A stretch of DNA of 64,000 nucleotides from Oreocharis arfaki (GCA_013398015.1 VZRR01011537.1:528722-592721), one strand, 5' to 3'. Positions 33,128 to 48,619 are shown, numbered from the stretch's first letter. The notes: generated by a model not told the origin, from the sequence alone. Program-made: numbers and translations.

Positions 33128-36100
33128 CTTCTGTTTAAACAAGTCCTTCCATAAGATTCCTTCTATTAACAAGTCTGAATAGGTATCATTTAGAAAATAA
33201 TTCCTGTGTGAAGTTTTTAGGATTAAACTGTTGACTTTGTGCATCACATGACATTCAGAAGCACTGGTATATTCAACTACACAGAAAAAATCATGTTCAC
33301 TTTATTGTACTGAAATTATCTCTTACTGTCATAAGTGGCAGATATTTAAGGATAAAAAGGAACCTTTTCCATTTTCATAACAGATGCATGTTTTCTAATC
33401 AACAACTATGATGCCCGAATGTGTGCGCTACATGCCCTCACAAAGCAGTCACATCCGAGATCTGGATCCATAACTACCTATGAAGACTGAATAAGCAAGA
33501 GTGACACAACTCAGTTAAAAAAAAAGCCCTAGTAAGTGAAAGGCCTAAAGAAGTGCCCTGAACTTTCCTGGTGCAGGCACAGTAGCCTTAAGTTTCAGCC
33601 TCAGACAAACCTTACACACCTTCTGTCTTCTCCATGGGGAATTCCAAGCACTGCGGAGTGTCAAATATCACCTGAAACACTGTAGCCCTCAGAGCTTCTA
33701 TACAGATGTTTTGTTTCTCTACAGCTGCATTCAGTGGTAATCTCTACATATAAATTCACTCTGGCTACATGTTTCTGTATTATTTTGTGACTCAATCTTC
33801 TGTGCTGCAAACTTCTGTAACTTCTAGATAATAAGAAAGAGGTTGTTGTAGTTTAAAATACCACACTAAAACTCCAAACACTTCTGCATATGGAGAATAA
33901 GCTGATTTGATTTATAGCTAGCATGAACAAGCTTGCCCTTGCCCATCTATTTTGTTAGCATCTGATGGCTACATTGAATGCCGATTTTCTCTCATAAAGA
34001 ATTAATTCTAGAAACTGCTGAAGATGCCAAAACTTTACTACCATTACTAACCACAACTAGATCAAAGCAGCATCCATAGTACTCTCTGAAAATGGTATCA
34101 ATTCCACAACAGGGTCTTGTCTTTACTTGGGACTGAAGTCTCCAAAATTTACCCTCCACAGATACAGTTCGTGGTTTTTTCTGATGAACTTCCATGGTGG
34201 AAAACATACACTGAAGCCAGGGAGGCCAGCATGTGTAGAGCACACTATGTTAATTCTTCATATTTATATGATACTCTCTTTCACAAATAACTACTCAAAC
34301 AGATCACACTCCCATTATTCTGTGCCAGCTGAGCTATTCAATGGATAGTGAAGTAGTACCACTTGGCAGAGCCCATTAGCTTACAAGGTCCAAACAGCAG
34401 CGCTTCTGTTAAATTTTTTATTATTAAACTTCAAAAAGGCCTTGCAAACAAGAAACCAAAACAAACAGAATACTGATGCTCTGAAAAACCTACAGACCTC
34501 CATGTGAGTTGCCGATTCTGAGGTATTACTGGCTAAAGCAGACAAGTTGTCTCCTTTATGAAGAGTCCCTATTCATAAGTCAGCCATCTCCTAAACCAGC
34601 AATCCTCAAACCAAAGACTGCAAGCTCAAGGTTCATTTCATCTTCCCATCCCTCCTATTCTCCCCTGCAGCTCAAGCAGCTCTTTGCAGAAGGCAATGGA
34701 GAATTGCAAGGGGAAAAACTGAGTTATGTTCCTTCCCCAGCTAATACATTTCTACCTACATGTATGTAAAATACCATTTATTGTTACTGAGAAATAAAAT
34801 TCAAACAAAAAATAATAATAAAACCCCATACCCACCTGAATTTCAGCTATCTCGGGTTTTCCTTTCTGGAAATATTTTTTCAGTTACCGATCACTTCCAA
34901 ACATCAGCAGGTCACCCATAACTCATAACTGCTCTGGGTTAAAAATAATCATTATTTTCCTTGCTCAGCTATTTTTTTAACATGGACCGGCTTCCTGAAC
35001 AGGTTCACCACATGAACACTCAAACACAAGCCAGGGGCTGGCACTGTTTACACCGACAGCACCACAAAGAGAAATGCTCTTGGAAACCATGCCTACAGAT
35101 ACATCTTTGTAGTTACTCTATTCCATGTTCCAGCCATCAGTCACATCTTACTGTCAGTGAAAAGTCACAGAAAACCTGAAAGAAAGGACCGAATAGAAAA
35201 GAATTTGGATTTAGGCAGGTTCTTTTTAACAGAATAATTAAAAGAAAGTTATGATTCTGACCCATCCATGGGACTTGGAGCTTAATTTTAAAGCAGTTAC
35301 AACAAGCAACATGGATACCACTCCAATACAACAGTTTTCAAGAAGAGGACAGATAGGTCTAGTCATATAGTTCAATCAGCCAATTTGCTGCTTCAGAGCA
35401 TTAGAAGTCTGCCCAAAAAGGACACAAAACCCAGTCATTTGCAGATGCTGAAAGTACAGCCCTTTGTGGGTAAAAACTCTGCAGTCTCTAGCAAACCAGC
35501 ACCACTTGTTTAAAAACATGAAATGTAATATGATTTGGCACAAATCCCATTTAAATAACAAGCCCATAAAGCTTGCTGGCACTTACTTAGAAAAGAGTAG
35601 AAAGAAAACAAAATCTATTCTAATTCACTCAATTCTAAGAACTAGATTGGTATTTTAAATGTAGTATTTATACATGACTCAACATCTTAAACTAGACTTC
35701 AAGTACACAGGAATTCAAGTTAAAAACCAAATCCAAGAGATAACTGACTTACTAAGCCCCTTCTAGGTTTACTCTCTAGCTGAAAATTTAAAGCAATAAC
35801 ATATATAAAGTACTGATTTCCCTTGTTATATTTCTCTACTCCAGCTTATTAGCATTTCTGCAGTGAACTATATCTTTTACCACCTTTTTTTTGAAATAAG
35901 GCAAACTGCTTCTTACCACTGTTAATATTCAAACTCCCCTAAAGTAGCTAAAGGATCTTCTCACTCCCTATGGCACGTTTCAACTGCTCAGGGAAGTCCA
36001 AGGAATGACATACAGAAAGGCTAAACTAGCTATACTGAACTACCACTGTCCACAGCGAGGAGTGGCTTTTACTAGTTACCATAACAAAACATAGTAATTT

Positions 36101-36970
36101 AAAGCAATTTCTGCTGAACACCCTGCCACCTGAGACCCATGTATTTTACTGTGTGAAGAAATGCAATTGTTTCTGAGGTGCTCTCCTGTGTGTGAGAGAC
36201 ATGGGATATTACGAGATTCCGAAGCTGTTTTGTCCTAAACAAGTTCTACGATTAGAAGTTACAGTTAATAAATATTTACATACAAAAATTATTGCCTACA
36301 TGGAAAAAAAAAAGTTTACACTTGAAGATGAGATAATTTGATAGCATGTTTGAAAATGAAAAAAGCTTTTAAAATCCATTAATTATAAAAACTACCAAAT
36401 AATTAAACACATAATAAATACATGGTAATTAATGTCTGCAATAAGATGACAAGAAAACTGGTGGAGCTTTGATGTCTTGAAGAGCTCCAAGATCAAGGTC
36501 AAAAAACTTTCTGGAATACATAATTAGGTAGAAAGCTAACAGCTTGCAATAAATGGGTGAGACGTATTGTCTTATCAGAACACAAAGGAGTCAAGACAGG
36601 TTCACCCATGTTAGTCTTAAGCAACTTACAATAAAGAATAAATATTGGCATTAAAAAATCCCTTTGTCCAATATTTAGCCATTTGCAAAAGAGCTGCAGA
36701 ATAAAAACTACATTTGAACTTGGTGCTGAAATACATTCCTGGCAAGAACATTCTAGCATATCACCATGTTACATACTAGACTGACATAAATTACAGAAGT
36801 TATTACTGAGGATCTTAAAAAATGGAACTATGGAAATAACACCAATAAACACCAATACTTTGAAAGTATGTGGATATTTGGATAGAAAAACGACAATGTT
36901 TGCTATGTAGCAAAGCTACAAAGTCTGAAGTGTAAACTTTAAGGTTTCATTAGTATAATTGGTACTTTTG

Positions 36971-37013
36971 ATCTTTTATAATGACTTTCTTTGGTATCTT
37001 CTATAATGACTTC
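36971..37013. repeat. Imperfect tandem duplication, 25-bp unit
   Basis: ATCTTTTATAATGACTTT at 36971 recurs as ATCTTCTATAATGACTTC at 36996 with two substitutions. Confidence 0.75.
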
Positions 37014-39571
37014 CACCTATTCACCAAAGAGAAAAAGTCCCTGAACTCTCTAAGAGAAGGTTTTCCAGAAGCAAACAGGTCAGGCAACAATTTTATATGA
37101 CAACTGATTCATAAAGCATGATTACTGAACATATTGTTTGTTCTTTTTCTGCTTACCGCAGTTACTTTTTCCTGTCTTTTCTGTAACATTTCATCTCCAC
37201 ACAGACCGCTGCTGGCAAACACCCTGAAAATAACAACTGACCCTTTTGTACCAATTTAGGGGTTTAGTAAATCAATAGGGTGATCAGTAATAAACCACAC
37301 CGACAGTATATTCAATACTGAATATTCTGTCCAGTGGGGACGGCATCAGATGGAGCCAGGTGACAGGACCAGAGGCACTAAGGCCTTTTGTTTCCAGGAC
37401 ACAGGAAAGAATCTCTGTATAGCTCACTGATGGTCAAAATTTCCTATGTCGTTGAGAGGTTTTCTTTCTGTTACAGACTCAATTCCTTGCACCCTCTCCT
37501 CTCCTGACACCTCATCTTGGCTATCTACCTCTTTATTCATTTTCTTTGTTCGACTCATCCCTAGCTCATATCCAGGACTTTGCTACCACCATTGTTGTCA
37601 ATCTACAATCTCTTATATAATGTAGTTTTCTTGTTTTGCATGCCTATCTTACCCATTTAGACTGTACTCTAAAAAACAGTTGGTAATACCTGCCCTAATA
37701 TTTATACTGCAGCTATCAAGAGAGATGGATTGCAGCTGATCATCACACAAAGTGTAATGATGTTTGTAAAAACAGAAACTCCTAAGTCCAGACACTGTTC
37801 CTTGGCAGGAACACCTCGACCAGTCTAAACTGGCATCCCCATTTTATGGCACCGCTATCTTGCTTTTGTTGCTTTTGTCTGTTCCCATGCAATGAAAATA
37901 TTCTCCATCCAAGAACTGGGATTGAGCAGATTCATTTCAATTAGGTTACAACAGGGTTATGCTTATAATACAGTTTAAGTGCCTTGCACTTCATCCTTAA
38001 TTTGCATACAAGTTATGAGGGGGTTTTATGTGCAATTCTACACTTACAGAAGTAGTACTTGATATTGTACTGCTTATAACCCTTCTAACCCTAAACTGTC
38101 AAGACACCAAACACACAGCTGATGGGTACAGGCTTTTAAAAGGCAAAGCGTACAGTTTGTCAGTAAACTCAAAGCTTCCCAAGAAACTACAGTTACACCA
38201 AATTTACAGTCAGCACAGTGCTGACAAATCCACCTTTTTATGTTTAAAAGCTTTCTCTGCAATAGTTCAAGAGACAAGAGAAAAAAACATAATGGAGGAA
38301 GACCTTAAAATAAAGACATTCTCAAGACATGCCATGCCAATTACTTTATTTTTCTTACAGAAACTGTGTTCTTAGAGATAACTAAGAGATAACTAGCAAG
38401 TCCAAAGGTTTGAATTTAGGAGACTCAATCATGTCTTAAATACTAAATATTTTAAATATTACATATTAATAAAGTATTTAAAATAATTTTTGTAACTGTT
38501 TTTAGAGTTTTGCTCATACATACTAAGGTAAAAGAGGCACCCTGTCGCAAAGTCTCTCAACTTTCTCCTACAATCTGAAGGCTGTCTAAAAGAAAGCCTG
38601 TGTGGCAAAGAGAAAAGGTGAATGAAGAGAACATATACCCACCAAACATTCCAAAATACTTACTGCATGGCAAACAAAGTTGAGCACTAATCAGTACGGA
38701 TTACATTGTAAACAACCAATGAGAACTTTAATTAATGAATAAATAGTCTTTAGGACGACTTATTTCTACCAAATGCACAAAAATTATCTCATGAATCTGC
38801 CCAAGTGGTCCAACAAACTTGCAATTTCGGATATAGGCGTGTTTTGGAAACATACTGGCAAGTATACTTGACTGGTTCAAAAAACTTCGGTCATTACTTG
38901 TATTGAAATATCCATTAATTACCTACTCCCAAAATACACAGAATTATTCCAGTTAACAGTCTCTAATGCAAAAAGTTCAGTCTTTACCCAAGCTACACAA
39001 TAAACTGGAAGAAGGAAGTGATCATTTGTACTCATTGGCACGGTGATACAAATGCTGAGTCCCTGAGCATGTAGTTTCTCTCTTCCAAAGCTTTGCTACA
39101 CACCAGAACCCCCAGTTACCCAGCATTACTGATTTTAAGCAGGGCAGATTTTACATGTGGTCTCACCATACATAAATCCAGTATTTGCTCTCCTAACTCT
39201 GAAATAGCTTGCTGGTCTTCACTTCATAAAAAGGAATAGCCTCTTTGAGCTTTCCATAAACTTCAAGGCACCAATTGCTTGCCTGTGCCTCCATCTCACC
39301 ACTGCTGCTGCTGCCTGTGCTAGCTAGATAAATGCTCCCACCTGAAAAATACACCATGGATCCCCAAAAAGTTGTACCAGATCTGTGAGAACTAAGAGAA
39401 AGATTATCATTTCACACTGAGTTAAGAGACAGTCCCCTTAAACCACCACTAAAAACAACCAAGCAAATCAACAATAGCACAGCCATGTATATCATACTCT
39501 GTGCATTTTCCCATAAAAATTTACATATATACACAATGTAAACCATTAAAGGATGCCATTAAAATTTAAAT

Positions 39572-39632
39572 GTATTTTCCAAGTCATCCCTTAAACGTAT
39601 TCTTTAAAGTATTTTCCAAGTCATTCCTTAAA
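39572..39632. repeat. Local direct duplication, 37-bp offset
   Basis: GTATTTTCCAAGTCATCCC at 39572 recurs as GTATTTTCCAAGTCATTCC at 39609, both followed by TTAAA. The 24-base core differs at one position, implying a relatively recent or conserved tandem duplication. Confidence 0.85.
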
Positions 39633-40323
39633 AGCCACATCTTCAATTACCAGAAACTGATGCTTTCAAATTCAAAATACTGAAGTGGTCTCGCTTATTT
39701 AGTCTATCCAGAAAAAGACAGGTGTATGAATATAGCAAAACCAGATGTTGTTAATAATATCTAATTAACACCACAAGGTTCCTACTGATTCACTGCAACC
39801 CCAGAAACCTGGGATTTCTGGTGTTTTCATGCAACAGGGACAGATACGATGTTTCTGGGGAGAATGGAGAAAATAAGTGAACAGCTGTCTCTAATAACAC
39901 CCCTCACAGTCAGTAAAGCTACACATTAACATTAAAAATTTAAGTTCCTTGTAGTAATCTTTCAACCATTCTGAATTTAAAAGTGAGGAGAAATCTCAAA
40001 TAATTTTGCATTTTAATATATTCTGCACATCCTAGGACAACATTAATCTAGGCAGAATGTACCCAAAAGTTCAATTATGTAATAGGTAGCAGCAAGTATT
40101 TAACCTGAAAAGGAAATACAAACGTTAAAAGAAAATGGGTGCCTTTTCTACTTTCATACGCTCATGTTAATAAGGGCCATGTTTTATGTCAGAGATCTGA
40201 ACACTACAGCCAGACAGCTTTCAAACAGCTGAAATTGTGAAAGCTCTTTTGACCTTATACTCAAGATTAAAGCTAAACTTTTAATAGTTTTGAGTTTCTT
40301 TTAAATATTCTCTTTCGTAATTG

Positions 40324-40338
40324 AAAAAAAAAAAAAAA
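40324..40338. repeat. Poly-A tract
   Basis: Run of 15 A in the FRS2 5' intron, with no element body recognised beside it. Confidence 0.9.
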
Positions 40339-43300
40339 CCACATTGCATTAAATGTGTCCCAGAAGCATATTTAAGTACATGTGATACAGGAACAAATGG
40401 CAGGTAGGGAGAAGGCTGTAAAAAAATTCCATAAACAGAAGAAATTCAGTTGTATTCTACTCAATATAATTTTCCTTATAAGAAGTACCTGTGTACTTTA
40501 ACCACAGTGTTTGATTTTAGTTACATAAAGGGAGTAACTTAAGATGACTGTAAAACTTTTTTTTAAAAAACAAAAAGGCCAAATCAGAATATTTGTAATC
40601 AAAACTGTTGTGCAACACTCACTAAAGATTAAGTTGAGCTGCTCCAAAAATTTTTACACTGCCAACCCCTGCTTGCTTGCCTGAAAAAAACCCCAAAACT
40701 AATTTCTTACCACTGTTGTGAAATCATAGGGAAGTCCAAATGACTCAATACCAATATTTACATACCTATGTCCTACTCCACTTGTTCTTCTTTACATGTT
40801 GACACTGAAGCCCAAAAATGCCAAAAATAATTATTTTTAAAATTCGTCACTTTCTCTACTGCAATTATATCTACTAAAACTGACATAATAACGGGTAAAG
40901 GGTAAAAAAAAAGCCAACTCTTTCAAAACCAAGCCTATGTTTTTGAGATAATACAAGGTCAGTTTATAACAAGGATGTATAGTTTCCTCACATGTACAGA
41001 AAACAGCTGTATGTTTATCAAGTAGTGTGCAGCTTTCCTTTTGTAAATTAAAGCGTCATTGTCAAGTGGGATATTTTAAATTAACTGCTTTGCTTTCTCA
41101 GAATGCCATTTTGTGTTCCCCTCAGTTGATCCAAAGGTGACAGCAGCTGAAAGACATGATCTTTCCTGCTCTGTCCACATTCTAATTAGCCAGACAAGCT
41201 CCAATCCCAACTACTGCACTGGTCTTGCAGATCAAATGACCACACTATGACCGGTGCCAACAAAAGGAAGGCTGGACCATGATGCCTACAAAGAAATCAG
41301 ACCCTTCTTTTTTCACAGCAGGTCACATTTCAACAGTCTTAAAGTTTTCATGAAAATAAAGCTTCATTACAATCTAAGATGATAGTACAGGAGTTTGCTA
41401 AAATAAATTAACCTGTGTATCACTTCTATAGAACCCTGTAGAAAATCTAATGGAAAAGAAACCAATCTGTAGCCTCTGAAACTGCTTTCTTTTAACATAC
41501 TTTATGCAAAGATAAGTTCATATAAAGATGAAGTTATGCTTAAAGTGTAAATCTGTTTAAAAGTCCGGAAGAGTTTTATACACACAAAGTATAGTATTTC
41601 AGTTGCAACATAAAAAATTGTATTGATAAGACTTATTAAATCTAGACTTATACACACAGCTTCTTGGCATTCTACAACTTCAACAGTGCTATTTCTAACT
41701 TCCATTTACATTGCAGTGTAAGTGTTAAAAATTCTGCACAAACACAGCCTCAAAAATTCCTAAATATTTAGGAACAGGATTAGTGACAATTTAGCCAGCA
41801 CAGATTTTGTTTTCTTACAGAAGTGCACTTATTTTTGCATTTTGTTTAAAGTAAGAATATGAAACCTCATTTAAGTGTACAAGGTAAGATTAAGCTCCTG
41901 ACAGTTCAGCTGTTTCAGCTGACTGATGGAAATTATTCCCATCATTTTTCAAAAAGTCAACTACAGATATCAAGCATCCTTACACACTCCAGTTCAAACA
42001 TTATCCAACCCAGTTTTAAATTACACTTTACATAAACACTCAGCATGAAACTTTTGGAAGTTTGTCATTTGCTAAACCTGATGCCTAAAGTATTCAGTAA
42101 GCATAGCTACAAATTGAAAGATTTTTGTCCTCCCATCTGCGAAAGATAAATAGGAGAAAAATTAATTCACAGCAAGAACATAAACTTTAAGCCTTCACAT
42201 TAAGTAGCACATTTCACATCTGATTTCTAATGACAGTGCAAGATAAATTACTTACTTTCACCTTACATTTACTACTGTCCTAGTTTACTGAATACCATTT
42301 TAAAAACTTACTATACTGCTTAGCTTTTAACTTTCAAGTTAAAAGGATATCTTTGAAATGATAACTGCGTATTGTCTGAAAATATTTTGGCACTGGCACA
42401 AAATCTGCAAAGAATAGCCCAAGCTTTAACTTAATTATCCTTTTACAAGAACTGTGGTTTGAGAAAATACAACAACTTCATAAACATAATAATCACTAAG
42501 AGTAATTGCCTTTGGCAGTAACGTCCCAAAGCAAGTTTGGATATCCAAGATAAACCATGACTCCTATTCTTTCTCTCTGTACTTTTCAGTTAATATAAAA
42601 ATTCAAAAGCAAATGAAAATGGTGTGTCTAACACTGAACAAGCAAATAAAACAAAAGTTTCTGTCAAAGCAACATATTACCTTCAATAAATAATGAAATC
42701 AGTCAACAAGAGTACAGAAACTGCAACCCAACAATAAAATCTGGAAAAGTTACATTATTTTCTAGAACAGAATTAGAAAGGAACTGATGAAAGTTTAGAT
42801 GCAGTTACAGAAGCAGTGTGAAATAATCATTATGTTACTTATCGTGCACTTTAATCCCAGATACACTATCCACTTACTGAAACCCCTTTGTATATACTGG
42901 AAGACACCCAAAAGCACAGAAGCCACTCATCCCTGCCTAAAAATACTGCAGGTATTTTGAAAGTAATTTAGAACTGAGAAACATGATAATTAGCTAATGT
43001 TAAGACAGTAAAACACTGTAATTCAAACTCCATATGTAATAGGCAAGATTAGGATAAATTCAGTCAAGCACACAAAATTCAAAATATTCCCAAAATCAAG
43101 CTTCTTCCTAATTGATTCCAAGTGCCCTTTCTTTATTAGTTCCCACACACTTCAGTGTGCTAATTCACTGCCTTACCTTATCCTGCCCAGCTCCTACAAC
43201 TTGTTTTAACCCACCAACATAGGCTGCTCACCTATGTGAAACACTGCAAGTTTTCACAGGTCCAGTTCTGCATCTGAATTGGATGAATTCTCTCTAATAG

Positions 43301-46300
43301 CTGATCATTAAAAGAAGTGAATTATTAGTGTGTTTGTAAACATATTTGCTTTGATACTGTTGTACAACTCCAAGTAAATTAGTTAACTCTGAACATTTTA
43401 AATATTAGTGAACTAACATCCCTACACTCCTTCATGCATTCCAACCCATTTATGTTGACTATCTGAATATGCAGATCAATTTCTGTACATCACCCCCTGA
43501 ATTACAGCAGGAGAAAACTGCTGGGTTTAGCTGGAAGTCAATACTGCTTAACAAGGAGGACTTTTAATTTATATTATTTCAGTCACCCTATATACACCTT
43601 TAACATCTCAAGTGAGAGGGAAGCAAAGCGTAGTGCAGAAGTGAAAACAAGCAGTTAGAAAACTTTTAAATAATACATGACAGAACCACAGCAAGATTAT
43701 ATTCATGTCTTGCTTCTGCTGTGCCAGCAAGTAAAAGCCTGTAGTGTGATGCAAGGAGGACTGCTGTCAAATTCTGAAACCTGCCTAGTGCTGCAGGCTG
43801 ATACAATTTCTACTGCAGCAATGACTTTCACAGGCCTATCACACCTTCAAACAGGACCACGAGCATGTTAACTTTGCCCTTTCTAACAGCCCCACACAGC
43901 AGCAGCATGAATCAATTAGCCCCAGTGGTGTAACATTTCTATTATTCAACCTAAATTGCATTAATTCTTGACTGCTGAGGCAATACATTTTGTCTGTTAT
44001 ATTCACTAAACTACAACCAAACTGGATAGAACAAATTTGTATAGGTATGTTAATTTTAGCCATTTTTGTAACTTACTATGTATTGAAGCAAGAGCTGAGT
44101 TCTTTAATCTCTAGCACACCTAGGCCTCCTTGATGGTCATCAGATAGCCTAGGGAAAAAGAAGCAATCATAGAATACTAAGTTCTCAGTCTGCTACTTGT
44201 TCGGTACTATACATGACTCATTTGAGAGTTTCCCTAGGGAATCTTCTAAAGTGAACACTTTTCAGGAGTCTCATTACATTCGTAAGTGTTTAAAATCTCT
44301 GCCAAGTCAGCACTACAGACTTACGCTATCAATTGTGAAATACGTTAGTTGAAGCACATCTAGTAGCTTTGTCAGTTAAAAAAAGTACTAAAATAGATTC
44401 ATAAATAATGCTTAAAAGCTGTACGAAAAGCTGCAAGGCACCACAAAACCCACTAGTACAATTCACTACATTAGGCACAGGTCTAACGTGTGCCTATGAA
44501 CGCACACACTTCATAGAGAAGCATTTACAGTTTTCCTGGAAATAAAATGAAGTTCTGGGAAGTAGCAACTACCATCACCAAGAAGCCAGCTGATAAATTC
44601 AATGTACTCACTAGGTGCCAGCCCCAAATAAATCCCCACCTTATTCAGGAGACAAACATTGAGCCACTCACTAATCAGCTGCTAAATTGCTGCAGTTCAC
44701 ATGGCCTCTTGATGCAAACAAACAAAAAAAATACCATAAGGCATGCTGTAAACTCATTTACAAATATTTTAATCATGCATGTATAAGATGATTGCAAAAC
44801 AAACTATAGAAAAAAGTGCACTACTTGCCCCAAGATATGCCACCACTATTTCTGACTTAAAAAACCCAAACCTACTGACATCCAGTTTAACTGTTAACAC
44901 TTCACCCAAGTGTACAGGAGCTGGGCAGAACTGAGCTGTTCAAACACATTAAAAATATATTTAGAGGAAGTGGGAATGATCTACTCACTGTGCATCTGCA
45001 CCACTACAAAACTTTCAAGCCTTGGTAATGAAGTGTTTCTATAAAAATTTTTTTTTAAAAAAAAAGTAAAAGTCCCTGGTCACACATTACATGATATTTA
45101 GCAAAGAACAAAGGAAATTCAGCTCCCAGATTTCTAAGATTTTTGCCAAATTTCCATTTAACAATGGTTTTACTCTCATCACTAGCATAAGAGTAATATA
45201 TTCACAAATACAGATTTGAAGCCCAAAGAAAGTTTAAATAAAGTTTGTTATTAGGATTAGCCTATCAGTAACTTGGCAAATAGCTTTTAACATACAAAAT
45301 TTAACATCGAACACTTTGGTTATAATTTTGGTGACAATTTTAGTTGCATTTTATTCACAACTCTAGACTTTAATTTCAAAGACAACACTCCCTTATTCTT
45401 TCTAGTTTTACATTCTTCTTACATGTCCCTATGTAGTTAACAAAATCTCCTACAACTACCCACTTCAGAACAGTTCATTCACACTGAAGCGTAATCAATG
45501 ACTGATTACCTTTTGATGACTTTGGCGAAAGTTTGGTACTGGAATTAATTCATAGAAAGCCTCTGCAATGAATGTAAACCAAGACCTCTCACAAATCACT
45601 GTCAGACCACAATATTTACTGTTCAAAGTACCACGTAAAACACTTCTGCTGTTCACCACTGCTACACTTTATTATTCCATCAGCAGGATTCTTCTGTGAT
45701 ACTTCCTTGTTTGGTTCGAAGTCAACATTACAGAAGGCATATTTCCCTGGTACAACACACTCAAGAAATAATGTTTCATATAGAACAAACCTACAGTGTA
45801 ACTGCTTTAAAAGCTCAGTAATACAGTATGATAGGACACTACTGATAAGAATCTACTGCACCCTCCTTAATGCACTGCTCGCTTTAGAAGTCCTCACCAG
45901 CACCAATGAAATAGCACCACGGCAACCAGTCATAATCAATACATGAGCAGTCTGACATATTACATAACAACTGATTCATATCTCTACTTATCAGCATGAA
46001 GTATCTCCTGGTATTCAACATTTAATCATTTATTTAGAGCTTTCCCCAGAGTACACCACTTATCATTAAGTACTTTAGTCTGTCCTCAAGGCCTCACATG
46101 AACAGGTTTCTTCTCTTCAGACATCATCCTACTCCGAACTTCAAAAAAAATATTCTTGCTATGGAGAGTTTATAATCAGTAATGCTAAACTGATGTGGTA
46201 ATGGCACAATCAAACGTTCAGAAGGGTAGTTTTCATTTGACACTACTGACAATGCTAAATTGCTTTTCACTTTGATTTGAAACTATTTTAAAACCGTATC

Positions 46301-48619
46301 ATTTACAATCAGTAAGTCACATCCCTTTAACAAATAGAATTCTATATTACAGCTGACATAAGAAATAAAAACTCTTCAAGAGAAGTAAATTTAAATTAGC
46401 AGACATACATGAAGTCGTGCTCTATGGGACTAGTTAATAGGGACTTAATAGAACAAGGAACTCTGAAGCAGAAAGAAATAAATATTTATTAAGCAAATGT
46501 ACTGACACTTAGGGACTAAAATCATCATAAAAGAAAACACATTCGTGAAGGTCAGATGATCCACATAACACTGTAGGCAGAGAAAATCCAAGACAAATAA
46601 CTCGAACTTTAGATTTTGAAAAGCACTTTGTTGCACTTTACTGGTAGAAATATTTCAAGATGCTAAGTGGCCATAAGTATCTTAAAATAAGAGTCACAAT
46701 ATACACTTAAACCCAAAGAGTCCTACAGAAACTAGAAGCTTATCTAAGTTTCTGGTATATGTTGTACCTCTGAGACAAAACACACATTGCTCTAGAACTA
46801 AAGAGCCACAGGACAAGCTGGAAATGCTCTCTCCAGCCTCTGTTATCAGAAAACGTTTTGGAACTTAGGGAGGAAGGATATAAGTACTGTATAAGAAAGG
46901 TTCACTGCTCTACTTAAAAAAAAAAAGGAGGAGGGAAGAAAACATATTTTTTAAAAAATAGTTTGTCTGAGGTCTATGTAGCACCTTCCCTTTTTTCCTT
47001 TCCTGTATACATTCTTTTCGACTCCAGCAATTTTTAGGAATGGAGCACTCTCTGGAGTAGCAGGACTGACCAACTGGCATGTATTATTCAGAATTTCTCA
47101 AACTATAGGGACAAAAACATTGTTAATATAATACTAAATAAATACCACAAAGTTCAAGCTTAGAGAACAATTGATTGCGTTGGATTTAATATTAGCTGGT
47201 TCATTACTTTCTAAGATCTAAAACATCTTAACTACATGCCTTTTAATGACAAAGGCATAATGGCATCCTTCCTACCAAAATTGCCACTGCAGAGGAAGAT
47301 GTTTCAGGAACTGAATACCATCACCTAAAACCTGTACAGAAAATGAAGAAATAGATAGCTATCAGAGAGATAAGGCAAGCATTTGCATTCACATTCACAC
47401 TGAGATCTAAATATTTGCCAATTAAATGCTTTTTGGAACCCTAAAGTAGGGGACAATTATTTAAGAATTTGAGACTACCTCCAGTCTAGCTGCACAAATA
47501 CTGTATAGTCTGACAGGAAACATCCAGCTTGCTTTTGTATTAACATTGGTACACCTGAGAAACTTAACACTCTACCACTGCCCTAGTCCTTTTACATTTA
47601 TGGCAATACAAATTGATGAGCAACACATACACTGCATTCTCAATTTCAAGCTATGACAGTCTACTCAGCAGATTTTAAGAGAAGAAAACGTAAGGCAGCT
47701 GCCATGACGCAGAAGAGATTCACAACGATTTAAACATACTATCCTAAAATACGTCCAAGACACATACAGCTAGCTATATGTCAAAATTTATTATTTTATC
47801 TATTATAACTAGTTTACTTTTTCATTATATTACCAGCCAAAAAAACTCAAATTACAAGTAACCACAGCAGTTTATCTTTCTCCAAAATAAACCCCCAAAA
47901 AATCACAAACAAAATGCACAACACAAGCCACAGAAACCTTGGGACCCAAAGCTTCATGAAACGTGCAAAAAATATTTAAGAGTCACTTGGCTTTCCTTAA
48001 TAACAAAAAAAGAAGTATTACCTCTGTTAATATTAGCATTAGTTTTGCAATAAGTCAACTATCTGACACAGGACTTAATACTACTTTGATTGCCAGTTTA
48101 ATTCAATTCTTACATCATTTCAATAAAAGCTCCAGATTACATCTGCCTCACCAAAGAAACCTGCCAAGTGCAGAAAACAATATTTACTAACTGAAATCAT
48201 ATATGATATCAAAAGTCCACAAAATGTGACACTGTGTTCACACAATAGATCTTAAAGCATGCCACTGGTGCACTTTCCTCCAAAGTAAAATCACCGGACA
48301 AATAAATCAGATTTAAAAGATATACATCAACATATATTTCACAAGTACCCATAAGAAAAGATCCAAACGTAATACGTATCCCTGCCTGCTAACATTGTCT
48401 AAAACGTAATTTATCTGTATAAGCAAAGAGACAACGGGATAATCTAATACCCAAGAAGAAAGGTCAGAGGTGCAGTCATTTTTCTCTTGTAATAGTATTA
48501 ACATACATAACATACAATTATTCTCAGAAGTTTTGTAAAACAAAGTAAAGAATATGACATGAAACATAAGTAAAGACATAGAAGGGGAGGAGAAAAAAAA
48601 AATGGATTCAAGTGCCAAA

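Larger units (their letters stand above)
24866..37480 (-). other. FRS2: FRS2 5' UTR intron, central part A
   Basis: This is about 12.6 kb of AT-rich intronic sequence. Notable points are a CpG-bearing block at about 28580-28750, an (AAATG)n run at 28914-28938, (AAAT)n at 32153-32173, (TTTA)n at 33100-33127 and a small duplication at 36971-37013. None of the short open frames is recognisable. I see no intact gene or RNA gene. Confidence 0.6.
37481..48615 (-). other. FRS2: FRS2 5' UTR intron, central part B
   Basis: This is about 11 kb of AT-rich intron with short poly-A/T tracts (about 40324-40338 and 45047-45066) and a 37-bp duplication at 39572-39632. The stretch at about 37490-37690 is pyrimidine-rich and could be an old repeat. 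Short open frames are not credible genes. Confidence 0.6.

Noticed and set aside
37490..37690. Pyrimidine-rich stretch resembling the end of an old interspersed repeat
   Set aside because: Only loose word similarity ('tttagactgta'); not enough to name or bound an element.
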